Assembly (NCBI RefSeq): GCF_001981525.1
Contig: NZ_MPSB01000005.1
Location: 166,548-230,547 of the forward strand
Source of the DNA: Sphingomonas jeddahensis
Lineage (GTDB): Bacteria; Pseudomonadota; Alphaproteobacteria; Sphingomonadales; Sphingomonadaceae
DNA length: 64,000 nt
Direction of reading: 5' to 3'
Shown here: positions 19,454 through 27,703 of the stretch, in pieces
How the letters are laid out: the number at the start of each line of letters is the position of its first letter
Numbering within the stretch: the first letter of the stretch is position 1
Position numbers and translations under genes: made by a program
Notes under the pieces: generated by a model
Databases searched by the model: none
What the model was told of the DNA's origin: nothing
Seen by the model: the letters and a program-made list of their open reading frames with translations, nothing else

Positions 19454-20439
19454 GCCCAGCCCTCCACGCCGCGCGCTCTTCGCGTCAGCACGTCCAGGCA
19501 CGCCATTCGGACGGCGACCCCCATCTCGACCTGTTCGGTAATGGCGGAGCGATCATGGTCGGCCACGTTGGAATCGATCTCCACACCGCGATTCATTGGG
19601 CCGGGATGCATCACGAGCGCGTCGGGCTTGGCACGGGCGAGGCGATCGAGCGTGAGGCCGTAGCGCAGGTGATATTCGCGGCTGGAAGGGACGTAGCCGC
19701 CGGTCATCCGCTCTGTCTGAAGGCGGAGCATCATCACCACGTCGGCGCCGTCCAGCGCGTTGTCGAAATCAGTGAATGGGGTGACGCCCATCCGCTCGAT
19801 CGCGGGAGGCATCAATGTGGAGGGCGCGCAGACGCGGACCTCGGCGGCTAGCGCGGTGAGTGCCAGGATGTTCGAGCGGGCGACTCGGCTGTGCAGCAGG
19901 TCGCCGCAGATCACCACGCGCTGGTTGTGGATCGTGCCGCGGCGGCGGCGGATCGTCAGCGCGTCCAGCAGGGCCTGGGTCGGGTGTTCGTGGCGCCCGT
20001 CACCGGCGTTAAGCACGGGGCAATCGACCTTGTCGGCGATCAGCCGCACTGCACCTGAAGACATGTGACGGATCACGATCACGTCGGCGCGCATGGCGTT
20101 GAGCGTCATGGCGGTGTCGATCAGCGTCTCGCCCTTCTTCACGCTGGATTGTGCGGCGTGCATGTTGACCACGTCTGCGCCCAGGCGCTTGCCGGCGATC
20201 TCGAAGCTCAAGAGCGTGCGGGTGCTGTTCTCGAAGAAGGCGTTGATCTGGGTGAGCCCGGCGAGCCGCTTGTCGGGTGTGGCACGGCCGCGGTTGGCGG
20301 CGATCCAGCCTTCCGCCTCGTCGAGGAGAAAGGTGATCTCGTGCGGCTGGAGACCCTCGATCCCGGTCAAGTGGCGGTGCGGGAAAACGGCGCCGCCGGG
20401 GATCTGCGACGCGGGGCGGTGGTCCGATGGTGATGGCAT
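19450..20439 (-). CDS. pyrB: Aspartate carbamoyltransferase catalytic subunit
   Basis: First committed pyrimidine step, condensing carbamoyl phosphate with aspartate. The 329 residues include the carbamoyl-phosphate loop [13 protein letters not shown] (residues 68-80), [24 protein letters not shown] and [11 protein letters not shown]. No regulatory pyrI is nearby; the downstream inactive PyrC' is the expected partner. A -10 (TATCCC) and -35 (TTGCCC), 17 bp apart, lie just upstream, giving a leader of about three bases and no Shine-Dalgarno. Confidence 0.97.
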   Translation of the reverse strand: MPSPSDHRPASQIPGGAVFPHRHLTGIEGLQPHEITFLLDEAEGWIAANRGRATPDKRLAGLTQINAFFENSTRTLLSFEIAGKRLGADVVNMHAAQSSVKKGETLIDTAMTLNAMRADVIVIRHMSSGAVRLIADKVDCPVLNAGDGRHEHPTQALLDALTIRRRRGTIHNQRVVICGDLLHSRVARSNILALTALAAEVRVCAPSTLMPPAIERMGVTPFTDFDNALDGADVVMMLRLQTERMTGGYVPSSREYHLRYGLTLDRLARAKPDALVMHPGPMNRGVEIDSNVADHDRSAITEQVEMGVAVRMACLDVLTRRARGVEGWA

Positions 20440-20448
20440 CGGGGGGGC

Positions 20449-20477
20449 GGGATAGTCCCGGCGGGTGGGGAGGGCAA
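20449..20477 (-). promoter_or_regulatory. putative pyrB promoter
   Basis: On the minus strand, TTGCCC (20477-20472), 17 bp, TATCCC (20454-20449). The pyrB ATG at 20439 follows nine bases later. Confidence 0.4.
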
Positions 20478-20543
20478 GGTGCGCCCTCTGTCTGCGCTCC
20501 TACTGCGAAGCTCAGGACAGGCTTGAGCCGGGATCATACCACC

Positions 20544-20633
20544 CGTCACCCCGGCCTTGAGCCGGGGTCCCGCTGCCTTCTCGCCGCCCTGAAGAAGGAA
20601 GAAGCGGGACCCCGGATCAAGTCCGGGGTGACG
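20544..20633. repeat. intergenic palindrome, family C
   Basis: A 90-bp unit with long, nearly perfect arms: CACCCCGGCCTTGAGCCGGG on the left and CCCGGATCAAGTCCGGGGTG on the right. Inner arms are TCCCGCT/AGCGGGA. It fills the pyrB-ruvX gap. Confidence 0.9.
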
Positions 20634-20642
20634 AGGAACGCG

Positions 20643-21101
20643 CTACCCCTGTGTCAACGCGTCGATCGCCGCTTGCAGAATGTGCGCCGCGGCCAGCGAA
20701 TCGATCCGCTCCGCGCGCTTCGCGCGGCTCATGTCCTGTTCGATCATCACACGCTCCACCGCGACGGTGGACCAGCGTTCGTCCCATAGGAGGATCGGGC
20801 CAAGGTCCGTGACGTTGCGGGCGAAGGCGCGGGTCGACTGCGAGCGCGGGCTTTCGCTACCGTCGAGGTTGAGCGGCAGGCCGAGGATGATGCCGGCGAC
20901 CTGCTGCGCGGCGATCAGATCGGCCAGTGCGGCCTTATCCTGGGTGAACTTACGGCGCTTGATGAGCGGCGCCGGACTGGCGAAGGTCCAGCCGGCGTCG
21001 CACAAAGCGGTGCCGAGCGTCTTCGTGCCGAGATCGAGGCCGATCAGGCGGCCGCCGTTCGGCAGCGCCTCGCGGAACTCGGCGGCGGCGAGGGTGATCA
21101 T
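20643..21101 (-). CDS. ruvX: Holliday junction resolvase-like RuvX/YqgF
   Basis: RNase H-fold protein of the YqgF family, implicated in 16S rRNA 5' maturation and possibly recombination. The 152 residues carry the nuclease-fold signatures [38 protein letters not shown] and [13 protein letters not shown], with the catalytic acidic residues present. The start overlaps the stop of the DUF3089 gene upstream by ATGA, so the two are cotranscribed. A family C repeat follows the stop. Confidence 0.95.
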   Translation of the reverse strand: MITLAAAEFREALPNGGRLIGLDLGTKTLGTALCDAGWTFASPAPLIKRRKFTQDKAALADLIAAQQVAGIILGLPLNLDGSESPRSQSTRAFARNVTDLGPILLWDERWSTVAVERVMIEQDMSRAKRAERIDSLAAAHILQAAIDALTQG

Positions 21102-22198
21102 TGTGCCGCCACCCGGCGGGCGACGTCGGCACGGACGTTGGCCCAGAACAGGCTGTAGTCATAGACGTGGTAGTTGTTGCCGGGAAGCACATAGGGGCCG
21201 ACATCCGGCCCTTCGCCGATCAGCAGCAGGCCACGCTCCCCGCAGCGCGCGGGAACTCGGCCGGCCTCGATCGTGGCGGTGGCGAGGTCTTCGGCGGGGA
21301 AGAGCGTGCCGGTGTTGGCGCTGGCCGGGGCGGTCGCCCCGGGCGTGCCGGTGAGCGGGTTGGTGCAGATGAGCTGGCTGCCGCGGCGTGGTTTTCCGTC
21401 AAAGCCGGTGGAACGGTCGTAAGTGTCGATCACCAGCGACGGGTCGGCAGGTTCGGCGAAGCTTGCCCAGGACAAGATGCAGCCGCGCTGGTCGGGGCGG
21501 GTGCATTCGGGGAGGCCCATCGCGGCGAGATCGTGTTCGCGGCTGACCGGCCAGCCGACGACATAGGCGGCGACAACACGGCGGGCGAGCGGGGTGCCGG
21601 CGACCTTGTCCTTGAGCAGATGGGTCAGGTGAAGCGCGCCCTGGCTGTGGCCGGCGAGGATGATCGGGCGGGTGGGGCCGATCTGCTTTAGGAAGGCGGC
21701 AAAGGCGGTCTGGACGTCGCCGTAAGCGAGGTTGAGCGCGCGGCCTGCGTCCGCTGCGTCGGTGAGGAAGGAGCCGAAGGTTGCCTGGCGATAGCGCGGT
21801 GCCCAGATCTCGCCCGCCTCGTTGAACACACTCGCCTGGCCGCGGAGGAACAGCGCGGCGCGGTCGTTCGCTTCCTTGTCATCCAGCGGGGCGTTCCAAT
21901 GGTCGCCGCTGAGGTATGACGTAGGGTGGATGAAGAAGACGGCCGGGCCGCCGGGCGTGGTGCGTGGCTGGTAGCCAGCTGGGGTCCATAGCGCGGGGTT
22001 GCCGGGCAGGTCGGGGCGGGCAAGCCACATCCCGGGATCGTCATAGGCCTGCGCGGCTGCCTTTCCCTTCGGTTCAAAGGGTCGGCCGGGCACGAAGGTC
22101 CAGCGGATGAGGTCATTGCCCCAGATGCGGTAAACCACGGCCCCGGCGATCGCGAGCGCGATGAGGAAGGCGATGACGTAGAGGAACTTGCGCGCCAT
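21098..22198 (-). CDS. DUF3089 alpha/beta-hydrolase, membrane-anchored
   Basis: 366-residue protein with an N-terminal membrane anchor (residues about 5-23: [19 protein letters not shown]). It matches the DUF3089 hydrolase family, with [11 protein letters not shown]...[16 protein letters not shown] and the nucleophile elbow AGHSQGALH (Ser185). A C-terminal [24 protein letters not shown] carries the expected His. Probably a periplasm-facing lipase or esterase of unknown substrate. It is coupled by ATGA to ruvX downstream, an arrangement with no obvious functional logic. Confidence 0.88.
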   Translation of the reverse strand: MARKFLYVIAFLIALAIAGAVVYRIWGNDLIRWTFVPGRPFEPKGKAAAQAYDDPGMWLARPDLPGNPALWTPAGYQPRTTPGGPAVFFIHPTSYLSGDHWNAPLDDKEANDRAALFLRGQASVFNEAGEIWAPRYRQATFGSFLTDAADAGRALNLAYGDVQTAFAAFLKQIGPTRPIILAGHSQGALHLTHLLKDKVAGTPLARRVVAAYVVGWPVSREHDLAAMGLPECTRPDQRGCILSWASFAEPADPSLVIDTYDRSTGFDGKPRRGSQLICTNPLTGTPGATAPASANTGTLFPAEDLATATIEAGRVPARCGERGLLLIGEGPDVGPYVLPGNNYHVYDYSLFWANVRADVARRVAAQ

Positions 22199-22258
22199 GG
22201 CTGCGCGGCCTGCCCGAGTGGGCGCGCGTGCGCAACTGGCGGTGTGACGGCGGGTGGG

Positions 22259-22690
22259 TTAGGCGGCCGCCATCTCCATGGCCGTGGTGTCGGCGAGGCT
22301 GGTGCCGTCGAGGATGCGGGCGGTTTCGTCGCGGACGCGGGCCATCGACTTGCGGATCGCGCAGTCCGCCTCACTTTTGCAATCCTTGCACGGGCGATAG
22401 GCGGTGCGGCTGACGCAGGGGACTAGCGCCAGCGGACCCTCGATCACGCGGATGATCTCGCCGAGCGAAATGAGGTGCGATGGACGCGAGAGCATGTAGC
22501 CGCCCATCTTGCCGCGGTGGCTGTGCAGCAGGCCGGCATCGCGCAGATCGGCAAGGATCAGTTCAAGGAACTTGCGCGGGACATTCGCCTCCGTCGCGAT
22601 GCGGTTCATGGGAACGGGCGGGCCGCCGGCCGGCATGGTCGCGAGAAAGATCATCGAGCGCAGGGCGTAACGGGAACGCTGGGTAAGCAT
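22259..22690 (-). CDS. Rrf2-family transcriptional regulator (Fe-S type)
   Basis: 143-residue winged-helix regulator of the Rrf2/IscR group. It starts MLTQRSRYALRSMIFLA, with the HTH around MNRIATEANVPRKFLELILADLRDAG and the wing GKMGGYMLSRP. Cysteines C92, C101, C104 and C110 form a CxxC-type cluster, so an iron-sulfur or redox cofactor is likely. The spacing differs from classical IscR (C92/C98/C104), so the sensor type is uncertain. AGGA lies four bases before the ATG. It is divergent from ssrA, and no isc or suf genes are adjacent here. Confidence 0.9.
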   Translation of the reverse strand: MLTQRSRYALRSMIFLATMPAGGPPVPMNRIATEANVPRKFLELILADLRDAGLLHSHRGKMGGYMLSRPSHLISLGEIIRVIEGPLALVPCVSRTAYRPCKDCKSEADCAIRKSMARVRDETARILDGTSLADTTAMEMAAA

Positions 22691-22737
22691 GATATCCTGT
22701 TATATGCACCCGCATTATGGCCGCCGAAAGGCGCCCC

Positions 22738-22766
22738 TTTCAACTTTGTGACGGCCGCCCTATATC
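22738..22766 (+). promoter_or_regulatory. putative ssrA promoter
   Basis: TTTCAA (22738-22743), 17-bp spacer, TATATC (22761-22766). It predicts a transcript start near 22773, just ahead of the acceptor half of tmRNA. Confidence 0.45.
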
Positions 22767-22769
22767 GGT

Positions 22770-23115
22770 GGGGCTCGCGGGGCTTGCCCCACGGCTATGG
22801 CGATAAAAGCCGGCGAAAAATAGGCACAGCGGACCCGGGGGCAGTACCCGGCGGCTCCACCATTGCCGCTGCTTTCAGCAGCCGCACTGACGGGGCCGAA
22901 CCAGGATCGACGTGTGTTGAAAGGCGCTGGTCTTTGCTCGGAATGGGACCACCGTGACGGCCCATACACAAGTGCCAACGATAACGAAGCACTCGCGATT
23001 GCGGCGTAACCTGACGGCTTAACGGCCTAAGGTTACACCAAAATAGCGCGGTTGGACCCCACCGGGCAACAGAAGGGGATTCCAGCGGTACGGGGAGCAC
23101 CGGGCAACAGAAGCT
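22770..23115 (+). ncRNA. ssrA: transfer-messenger RNA, permuted two-piece alpha type
   Basis: Rescues stalled ribosomes and tags the nascent chain. The gene is circularly permuted. The acceptor half comes first and ends in an encoded GGCTCCACCA (3' end at 22862), with a T-arm CCGGG/CCCGG. A spacer of about 29 bp is processed out, and the coding half begins GGGGCCGAAC at 22892. GGGGCCG pairs with CGGCTCC to make the alanine-type acceptor stem with a G3-U70 pair. The tag frame at 22974-23009 reads ANDNEALAIAA then stop. Outer ends are approximate. A GGGGAGC...GCTCCCC hairpin and a 16-base direct repeat (CACCGGGCAACAGAAG) lie at the 3' end. Confidence 0.92.
22974..23009 (+). other. tmRNA proteolysis-tag reading frame
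   Basis: Resume codon GCC through TAA encodes ANDNEALAIAA. The N-terminal ANDN and C-terminal AA fit SspB and ClpX recognition. Part of ssrA, not an independent gene. Confidence 0.93.
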
Positions 23116-23149
23116 CCCCACCCCCTTTCATGATCTCGCTATGCCTCAT

Positions 23150-23233
23150 CCGTTCGTCCCGAGCGAAGTCGAGGAACGGCCCCGAGCGGGGCGTGTGAGG
23201 CATGTCCCTCGACTTCGCTCGGGACGAACGGAT
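23150..23233. repeat. intergenic palindrome, family B
   Basis: CCGTTCGTCCCGAGCGAAGT opposite CTTCGCTCGGGACGAACGG, both arms extended by TCGAGG/CCTCGA. It lies between ssrA and the dioxygenase gene. Other copies: 25726-25797 and 29400-29486. Confidence 0.9.
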
Positions 23234-23275
23234 AGGGTGCCTTGTCATTCGCACCCGCGCGCGCAAATAGGCGGC

Positions 23276-23956
23276 ATGGCGATCACTAGCGTCCCCGGGC
23301 ATCCTTCCGCTCATCGCGCGCAGATCGGCGCCTCCGTCGCCGCGCTTCTCGAAGCCGATCCGCGTTCGATAAAGCTGCCCAGCGCGTACGCCGCAGCATG
23401 GAAGCTGCCGAATTATCTCGACGTGCCGACCTGCAAGCGGCTGGTGGCGATGATCGATGCCAACCGACGACCGTCCACCTTGCTGTCGGACAGCGGCAAC
23501 AGCTCGTTCCGCACTTCCGAGAGCTGCGACATGGATCGCCGCTCGGACGAGATCCGGCCGATCGACGAAGGGCTGGCGCATCTACTCGGGCTTGATCCAG
23601 CCTGGGGCGAGACGATGCAGGGTCAGCGCTACGCCCCCGGCCAGTATTTCAAGGCGCATCACGATTATTTCCACGAAGGCGAAAGCTATTGGCCGGCGAT
23701 GAAGGCCAGCGGTGGGCAGCGCGTGTGGACGGCGATGATCTTCCTCAACGATGTGGAGGAGGGCGGCGCGACCTGGTTTCCGCAGGCCGGCGTGCGGGTG
23801 AAGCCCAAGCGTGGTACGCTGCTGGCGTGGAACAACATGAACCTTGACGGCAGCCCCAATACCGCAACGCTGCACGAGGGCACGGCGGTATCGGAGGGCG
23901 TGAAATATATCATTACCAAATGGTTTCGCGAGGCCCCCTGGACACCGATCGCCTGA
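23276..23956 (+). CDS. 2OG-Fe(II) oxygenase, prolyl 4-hydroxylase-like
   Basis: Iron- and 2-oxoglutarate-dependent hydroxylase, 226 residues. The double-stranded beta-helix has the HxD iron ligands in KAHHDYFHEG (His128, Asp130). The distal His is in ATLHEG (His200), and Lys210 in GVKYIITKWFR would bind 2-oxoglutarate. The YAPGQYFKAHHD and FLNDVEEGGATWFP stretches are typical of P4H-alpha-like bacterial proteins. The ATG at 23276 starts after the family B repeat; upstream codons belong to that repeat. Substrate unknown. recJ starts five bases after its stop. Confidence 0.88.
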   Translation: MAITSVPGHPSAHRAQIGASVAALLEADPRSIKLPSAYAAAWKLPNYLDVPTCKRLVAMIDANRRPSTLLSDSGNSSFRTSESCDMDRRSDEIRPIDEGLAHLLGLDPAWGETMQGQRYAPGQYFKAHHDYFHEGESYWPAMKASGGQRVWTAMIFLNDVEEGGATWFPQAGVRVKPKRGTLLAWNNMNLDGSPNTATLHEGTAVSEGVKYIITKWFREAPWTPIA

Positions 23957-23960
23957 CATC

Positions 23961-25706
23961 ATGATGCATGTATTGGGGGTCGAACGATCGATCCTGGGTC
24001 AGCCGTGGCGCTGGCGCGCGACTGCTTCGGACAATCTGTCGCTTGACGATCTGGTCACGCAATTGCTGCTCGCCCGTGGCTGTCCACGCGAGGCGCTGGA
24101 CGATCATCGCACGCCCTCGATCCGCGCCTTCATGCCCGATCCGTCGATCTTCCGCGACATGGATGCTGCCGCCGAACGGCTCGCCGATGCGGTGCAGGGC
24201 GCCGAGCAGATTGCGGTGTTTGGCGATTATGACGTGGATGGCGCGACGTCGGCCGCGGTGATGATCCTGCTGCTGCGGCAGCTTGGGGTTGAGGCGCGGG
24301 TGTATATTCCCGACCGGGTGACCGAGGGCTACGGCCCGACAGCGGCAGCGATGACCCGGCTGGCGCATGAGGGCGCGTCGTTGATCGTGACCGTGGATTG
24401 CGGGGCGCAGGCGTTCGACGCGCTTGCCGCCGCGCGGGCTGCCCCGGTCGACGTGATCGTGGTGGACCATCACCAATGCGCGAGCGAACTGCCGCTGGCG
24501 CATGCGGTGGTGAATCCCAATCGGCTCGATGAGGTCGAAGGCGCGGCGCATGGCCATCTGGCGGCAGTCGGCGTTGCGTTTCTGCTCGGGGCGGCGCTGC
24601 TGCGGGTGCTGCGGCGACGCGGATATTTCGCGCTGCGCCAGGAACCGCGGCTGCTCGACCTGCTCGATCTCGTCGCGCTCGGGACGGTGGCCGACGTGGC
24701 GCAGCTGCGCGGGCTCAACCGGGCGTTCGTTGCGCAGGGCCTCAAGGTGATGGCGGGGCGGCGCAACATCGGGCTTGCCGCGCTGATCGAAGCCTCGCGG
24801 CTGACGCGCGCGCCGACGGCGACCGACCTTGGCTTTGCGCTGGGGCCGCGGATCAATGCCGGTGGGCGCGTCGGGCGGGCGGATCTTGGCGTGCGGCTGC
24901 TCACCACGCGCGATCCGGCGGAGGCGCGCGCGATCGCCGCGGAGCTCGACCAGCTCAACGAGGAACGACGCGCGATCGAGGCGGCGGTGCAGGCCGAGGC
25001 GGAAACCATGTACGCCGCCGGGCGCAGCGTGACGGTGGTGGCCGGACGCGGCTGGCACCCCGGCGTGATCGGGATCGTCGCCGGGCGGCTGAAGGAAAAG
25101 CTCGGCCAGCCGGCGATCGTCATTGCGGTGGACGAGCATGGCGTCGGCAAGGGATCGGGCCGGTCGATCACCGGCGTCGATCTGGGGCAGGCAGTGCTGG
25201 CGGCGAAGGAGGCAGGGCTGCTTGTCGCCGGCGGTGGCCATGCGATGGCGGCCGGGCTGACGATCGAAGCGGACAAGGTACCGACCTTCGCCGATTTCCT
25301 GGAGGAGCTGCTCGCCTCGCGGGTCGCCGCCGCCGTGGCGGACCGGGCGTTGCTGGTCGATTCGGTCCATGCGGCAGGCGGCGTCACGCCTGATCTGGTT
25401 ACCGCGATGGAGAGCGGCGGGCCTTATGGCGTCGGCTGGCCCTCGCCGCGCGTCGCGATCGGGCCGGTGCGGCCGGTGCGCGTGGATGTGGTCGGCAACG
25501 GCCATGTCCGCGCGATCGTGGCGGGGGATGACGGACGCAGCCTGAAGGCGATGGCGTTTCGCGCCGCGGATACGCCGCTGGGCGTGGCACTGCTCGGCGC
25601 GGCCTCCCATCGCAAGTTGTGGCTCGCGGGGCGCGCCAAGATCGACGATTGGGCGCAGCGGCCCGCCGCCGAACTTCACATCGACGATGCGGCCTGGGCA
25701 GATTGA
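23961..25706 (+). CDS. recJ: Single-stranded-DNA-specific exonuclease RecJ
   Basis: 5'-3' ssDNA exonuclease in recombination and mismatch repair. The 581 residues contain the DHH phosphoesterase motifs: FGDYDVDGATS (motif I, near residue 88), TVDCG (motif II), VVDHH (residues 167-171) and a later ALGTVADVAQL. The DHHA1 domain carries GWHPGVIGIVAGRLKEK and GGGHAMAAGLT. All key acidic and histidine residues are intact. Two adjacent ATGs (23961, 23964) compete as start. Probably cotranscribed with the dioxygenase. Confidence 0.97.
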   Translation: MMHVLGVERSILGQPWRWRATASDNLSLDDLVTQLLLARGCPREALDDHRTPSIRAFMPDPSIFRDMDAAAERLADAVQGAEQIAVFGDYDVDGATSAAVMILLLRQLGVEARVYIPDRVTEGYGPTAAAMTRLAHEGASLIVTVDCGAQAFDALAAARAAPVDVIVVDHHQCASELPLAHAVVNPNRLDEVEGAAHGHLAAVGVAFLLGAALLRVLRRRGYFALRQEPRLLDLLDLVALGTVADVAQLRGLNRAFVAQGLKVMAGRRNIGLAALIEASRLTRAPTATDLGFALGPRINAGGRVGRADLGVRLLTTRDPAEARAIAAELDQLNEERRAIEAAVQAEAETMYAAGRSVTVVAGRGWHPGVIGIVAGRLKEKLGQPAIVIAVDEHGVGKGSGRSITGVDLGQAVLAAKEAGLLVAGGGHAMAAGLTIEADKVPTFADFLEELLASRVAAAVADRALLVDSVHAAGGVTPDLVTAMESGGPYGVGWPSPRVAIGPVRPVRVDVVGNGHVRAIVAGDDGRSLKAMAFRAADTPLGVALLGAASHRKLWLAGRAKIDDWAQRPAAELHIDDAAWAD

Positions 25707-25725
25707 TCTCTGTGGCGTTCGTGAG

Positions 25726-25797
25726 CCGTTCGTCCCGAGCGAGGTCGAGGGACACGGTTCAGGCAGCCAATGCCTCGACTTTGCTCGGCACGAACGG
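25726..25797. repeat. intergenic palindrome, family B
   Basis: CCGTTCGTCCCGAGCGAGGT opposite CTTTGCTCGGCACGAACGG. It lies between recJ and the tRNA-Glu promoter. Confidence 0.88.
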
Positions 25798-25814
25798 AAG
25801 ATGATCTTCAGCGA

Positions 25815-25843
25815 TTGACAGGGGCGCTTACCCCCTCTAGCTG
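25815..25843 (+). promoter_or_regulatory. putative tRNA-Glu promoter
   Basis: A consensus TTGACA at 25815-25820, a 17-bp spacer and TAGCTG at 25838-25843. The tRNA 5' end is twelve bases further on. Confidence 0.55.
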
Positions 25844-25854
25844 CACCCCCCGCT

Positions 25855-25929
25855 GGCCCCTTCGTCTAGTGGTTAGGACGCGGCCCTTTCACGGCTGAAA
25901 CACGGGTTCGAGTCCCGTAGGGGTCACCA
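25855..25929 (+). tRNA. tRNA-Glu (anticodon TTC)
   Basis: Full cloverleaf. Acceptor stem GGCCCCT pairs with AGGGGTC, followed by discriminator A and an encoded CCA. The D-arm is GTCTAGTGGTTAGGAC. The anticodon stem CGGCC/GGCTG encloses CTTTCAC, with TTC at 25888-25890. The T-arm ACGGGTTCGAGTCCCGT is canonical. No intron or integration scar is seen at the 3' end. Confidence 0.97.
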
Positions 25930-25984
25930 GCACATCGCCCGCTTCGCCGACCTGGCGCCACGAAGGGCGTCAGGGGAGGATAGG

Positions 25985-26740
25985 ATGGGGTTCGATCTCA
26001 ACGGGCGCACGGCGCTCATCACAGGCGCCTCCTCTGGCCTGGGTGCGCATTTCGCGGAAATCTTTGTTGCAGCCGGGGCGCGGGTCGTGATCGGCGCGCG
26101 GCGCGTCGATCGGGTCGAGGCGCTTGCGGCGCGGCTGGGCGACAAGGCGCTGCCCGTGGCCATCGATGTGACGGACGAGGGCTCGATTGCAGCGGCTTAT
26201 AATGCGGCTGAGGCGAAGTTCGGGCCGATCGATACGGTGATCGCCAATGCCGGGGTCGCCAATGGCGGGCGCACGGTTGATGTCGAGCCTGACAAGCTGC
26301 GCCAGACGATCGATACCAATTTCACCGGCGTGCTGCTGACCGCGCGCGAGGGCGCGCGGCGGATGATCGCGGCGGGATCGCGCGACAGCGGACGCGGGCG
26401 GGTCGTGCTGGTCGGCTCGATCACCGCGCATGTCACCGGCCATGGCGACAGCGCTTATGCCGCGTCCAAGGCGGCGGTGGCGCATCTCGGGCGTAACCTG
26501 GCGCGCGAATGGGTGCGCATGGGGATCAACGTCAACGTGATCCAGCCGGGCTATATCCAGACCGAGATCGCCGGCGACTGGTTTCAGAGCGAGGGCGGCG
26601 CGAAGCAGGTTGCCGGCTGGCACCGGCGGCGGTTCATGCCGATCGACGTGCTCGACCCGCAGCTTTTGTATTTCGCGTCGGATGCGAGCGCGATGGTGAC
26701 GGGTTCGGTGATCGATATCGATGATGGGCAATCGTTGTAG
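25985..26740 (+). CDS. SDR-family NAD(P)-dependent oxidoreductase
   Basis: Classical short-chain dehydrogenase/reductase of 251 residues. It has the cofactor motif TGASSGLG (residues 13-20), NAG at 88-90, catalytic Ser145 (VLVGSIT) and the YxxxK pair Tyr158/Lys162 (AYAASK). A C-terminal VTGSVIDIDDGQSL is typical of the FabG-like subgroup. An Arg-containing GARR after the second strand favours NADPH. Substrate cannot be told. It begins 56 bp after tRNA-Glu and stands alone. Confidence 0.9.
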   Translation: MGFDLNGRTALITGASSGLGAHFAEIFVAAGARVVIGARRVDRVEALAARLGDKALPVAIDVTDEGSIAAAYNAAEAKFGPIDTVIANAGVANGGRTVDVEPDKLRQTIDTNFTGVLLTAREGARRMIAAGSRDSGRGRVVLVGSITAHVTGHGDSAYAASKAAVAHLGRNLAREWVRMGINVNVIQPGYIQTEIAGDWFQSEGGAKQVAGWHRRRFMPIDVLDPQLLYFASDASAMVTGSVIDIDDGQSL

Positions 26741-26800
26741 CCACCCACCCCCGTTCGCCTGCAGTTGCCAAAGCCCGTGCCTTCCGGCGGCACCATCTCC

Positions 26801-26875
26801 GGTCGCCCTGAGCTTGTCGAGGGGCTGTACTCCCTTGCGAAGAAGCGCAAGGCTTCGACAAGCTCAGCCCGAATG
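26801..26875. repeat. intergenic palindrome, family A
   Basis: GTCGCCCTGAGCTTGTCGAG opposite CTTCGACAAGCTCAGCCCGA, between the SDR gene and the pxpA promoter. Confidence 0.88.
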
Positions 26876-26900
26876 GCAATAGCGTGTTGAAGGGGCGGAC

Positions 26901-26929
26901 TTCGACAACTTCCGATCGCCCGGTATAGC
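26901..26929 (+). promoter_or_regulatory. putative pxpA promoter (leaderless)
   Basis: TTCGAC (26901-26906), 17-bp spacer, TATAGC (26924-26929). The pxpA ATG at 26936 falls on the expected transcription start. No Shine-Dalgarno fits. Confidence 0.5.
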
Positions 26930-26935
26930 GCACCC

Positions 26936-27703
26936 ATGCGATCGATCGATCTGAACGCCGATCTGGGCGAAGGCTATGGCCCGTGGGCGATGGGTGACGA
27001 TGCGGCAGTGTTTGCGCTTGTCAGCAGCGCCAATGTGGCGTGTGGCGGGCATGCCAGTGATCCCGAGACGATGTTCCGCACGCTGACGCTGGCGCGTGAG
27101 CGGGGCGTCAGCGTGGGCGCGCATCCGAGTTATCCCGATCTGCTCGGCTTCGGGCGGCGGCGGCTGCCGGCTTCGGCGGCGGAGATCGAGCGGTTCGTGG
27201 CGGCGCAGGTCGGCGCGCTGCTCGCGGTCGCGGCGCTGGCCGGCCATCCGGTGCGCCATGTAAAGCCACATGGGGCCCTGGCCAATGTCGCAGCGGCCGA
27301 GCGCGATGTGGCGGATGCGATCGCGCGGTCGGTGTGGGCGGTGGATCGCGAGTTGGCGGTGCTGGCGATTTCCGGGACCGAGCTGGAGCGGGCGGCACGC
27401 GATGCGGGGCTGCGGGTGTTCAGCGAAATCTATGCCGACCGCGGCTATACGCCGGCCGGGCAATTGATGCCGCGCAGCCAGCCGGGCGCGCTGATCCATG
27501 ATGCGGAGGAAGCTGCGGCGCGGTTGGTGGTGTTTTTCGACAGCGGCGTGATGCCGACCGTGGATGGGGGCGGGGTGCGGCTCGCAGCGGATTCGATCTG
27601 CGTGCATGGCGACAATCCGGCCGCCGTGGCCATGGCGACCCGGGTGCGTGCGACGCTGATCGAGCAGCGGCTGACGATCGCGCCCTTCGTTGAGCGGGCA
27701 TGA
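26936..27703 (+). CDS. pxpA: 5-oxoprolinase subunit PxpA (LamB/YcsF family)
   Basis: Part of the ATP-dependent 5-oxoprolinase that opens pyroglutamate to glutamate. The 255 residues begin MRSIDLNADLGEGYG, the family signature. They include ANVACGGHASDP (metal-site His), GVSVGAHPSYPDLLGFGRR and HVKPHGALAN. It is coupled to pxpB by ATGA. Substrate repair of spontaneously formed 5-oxoproline is the established role of PxpABC. Confidence 0.96.
   Translation: MRSIDLNADLGEGYGPWAMGDDAAVFALVSSANVACGGHASDPETMFRTLTLARERGVSVGAHPSYPDLLGFGRRRLPASAAEIERFVAAQVGALLAVAALAGHPVRHVKPHGALANVAAAERDVADAIARSVWAVDRELAVLAISGTELERAARDAGLRVFSEIYADRGYTPAGQLMPRSQPGALIHDAEEAAARLVVFFDSGVMPTVDGGGVRLAADSICVHGDNPAAVAMATRVRATLIEQRLTIAPFVERA

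Noticed and set aside
22892..23110. Small proteins in the ssrA region
   Set aside because: The region folds and reads as tmRNA; apparent frames are incidental.
23913..25679. 588-codon frame opposite recJ
   Set aside because: Antisense shadow; composition is typical of reverse-frame GC-rich sequence.
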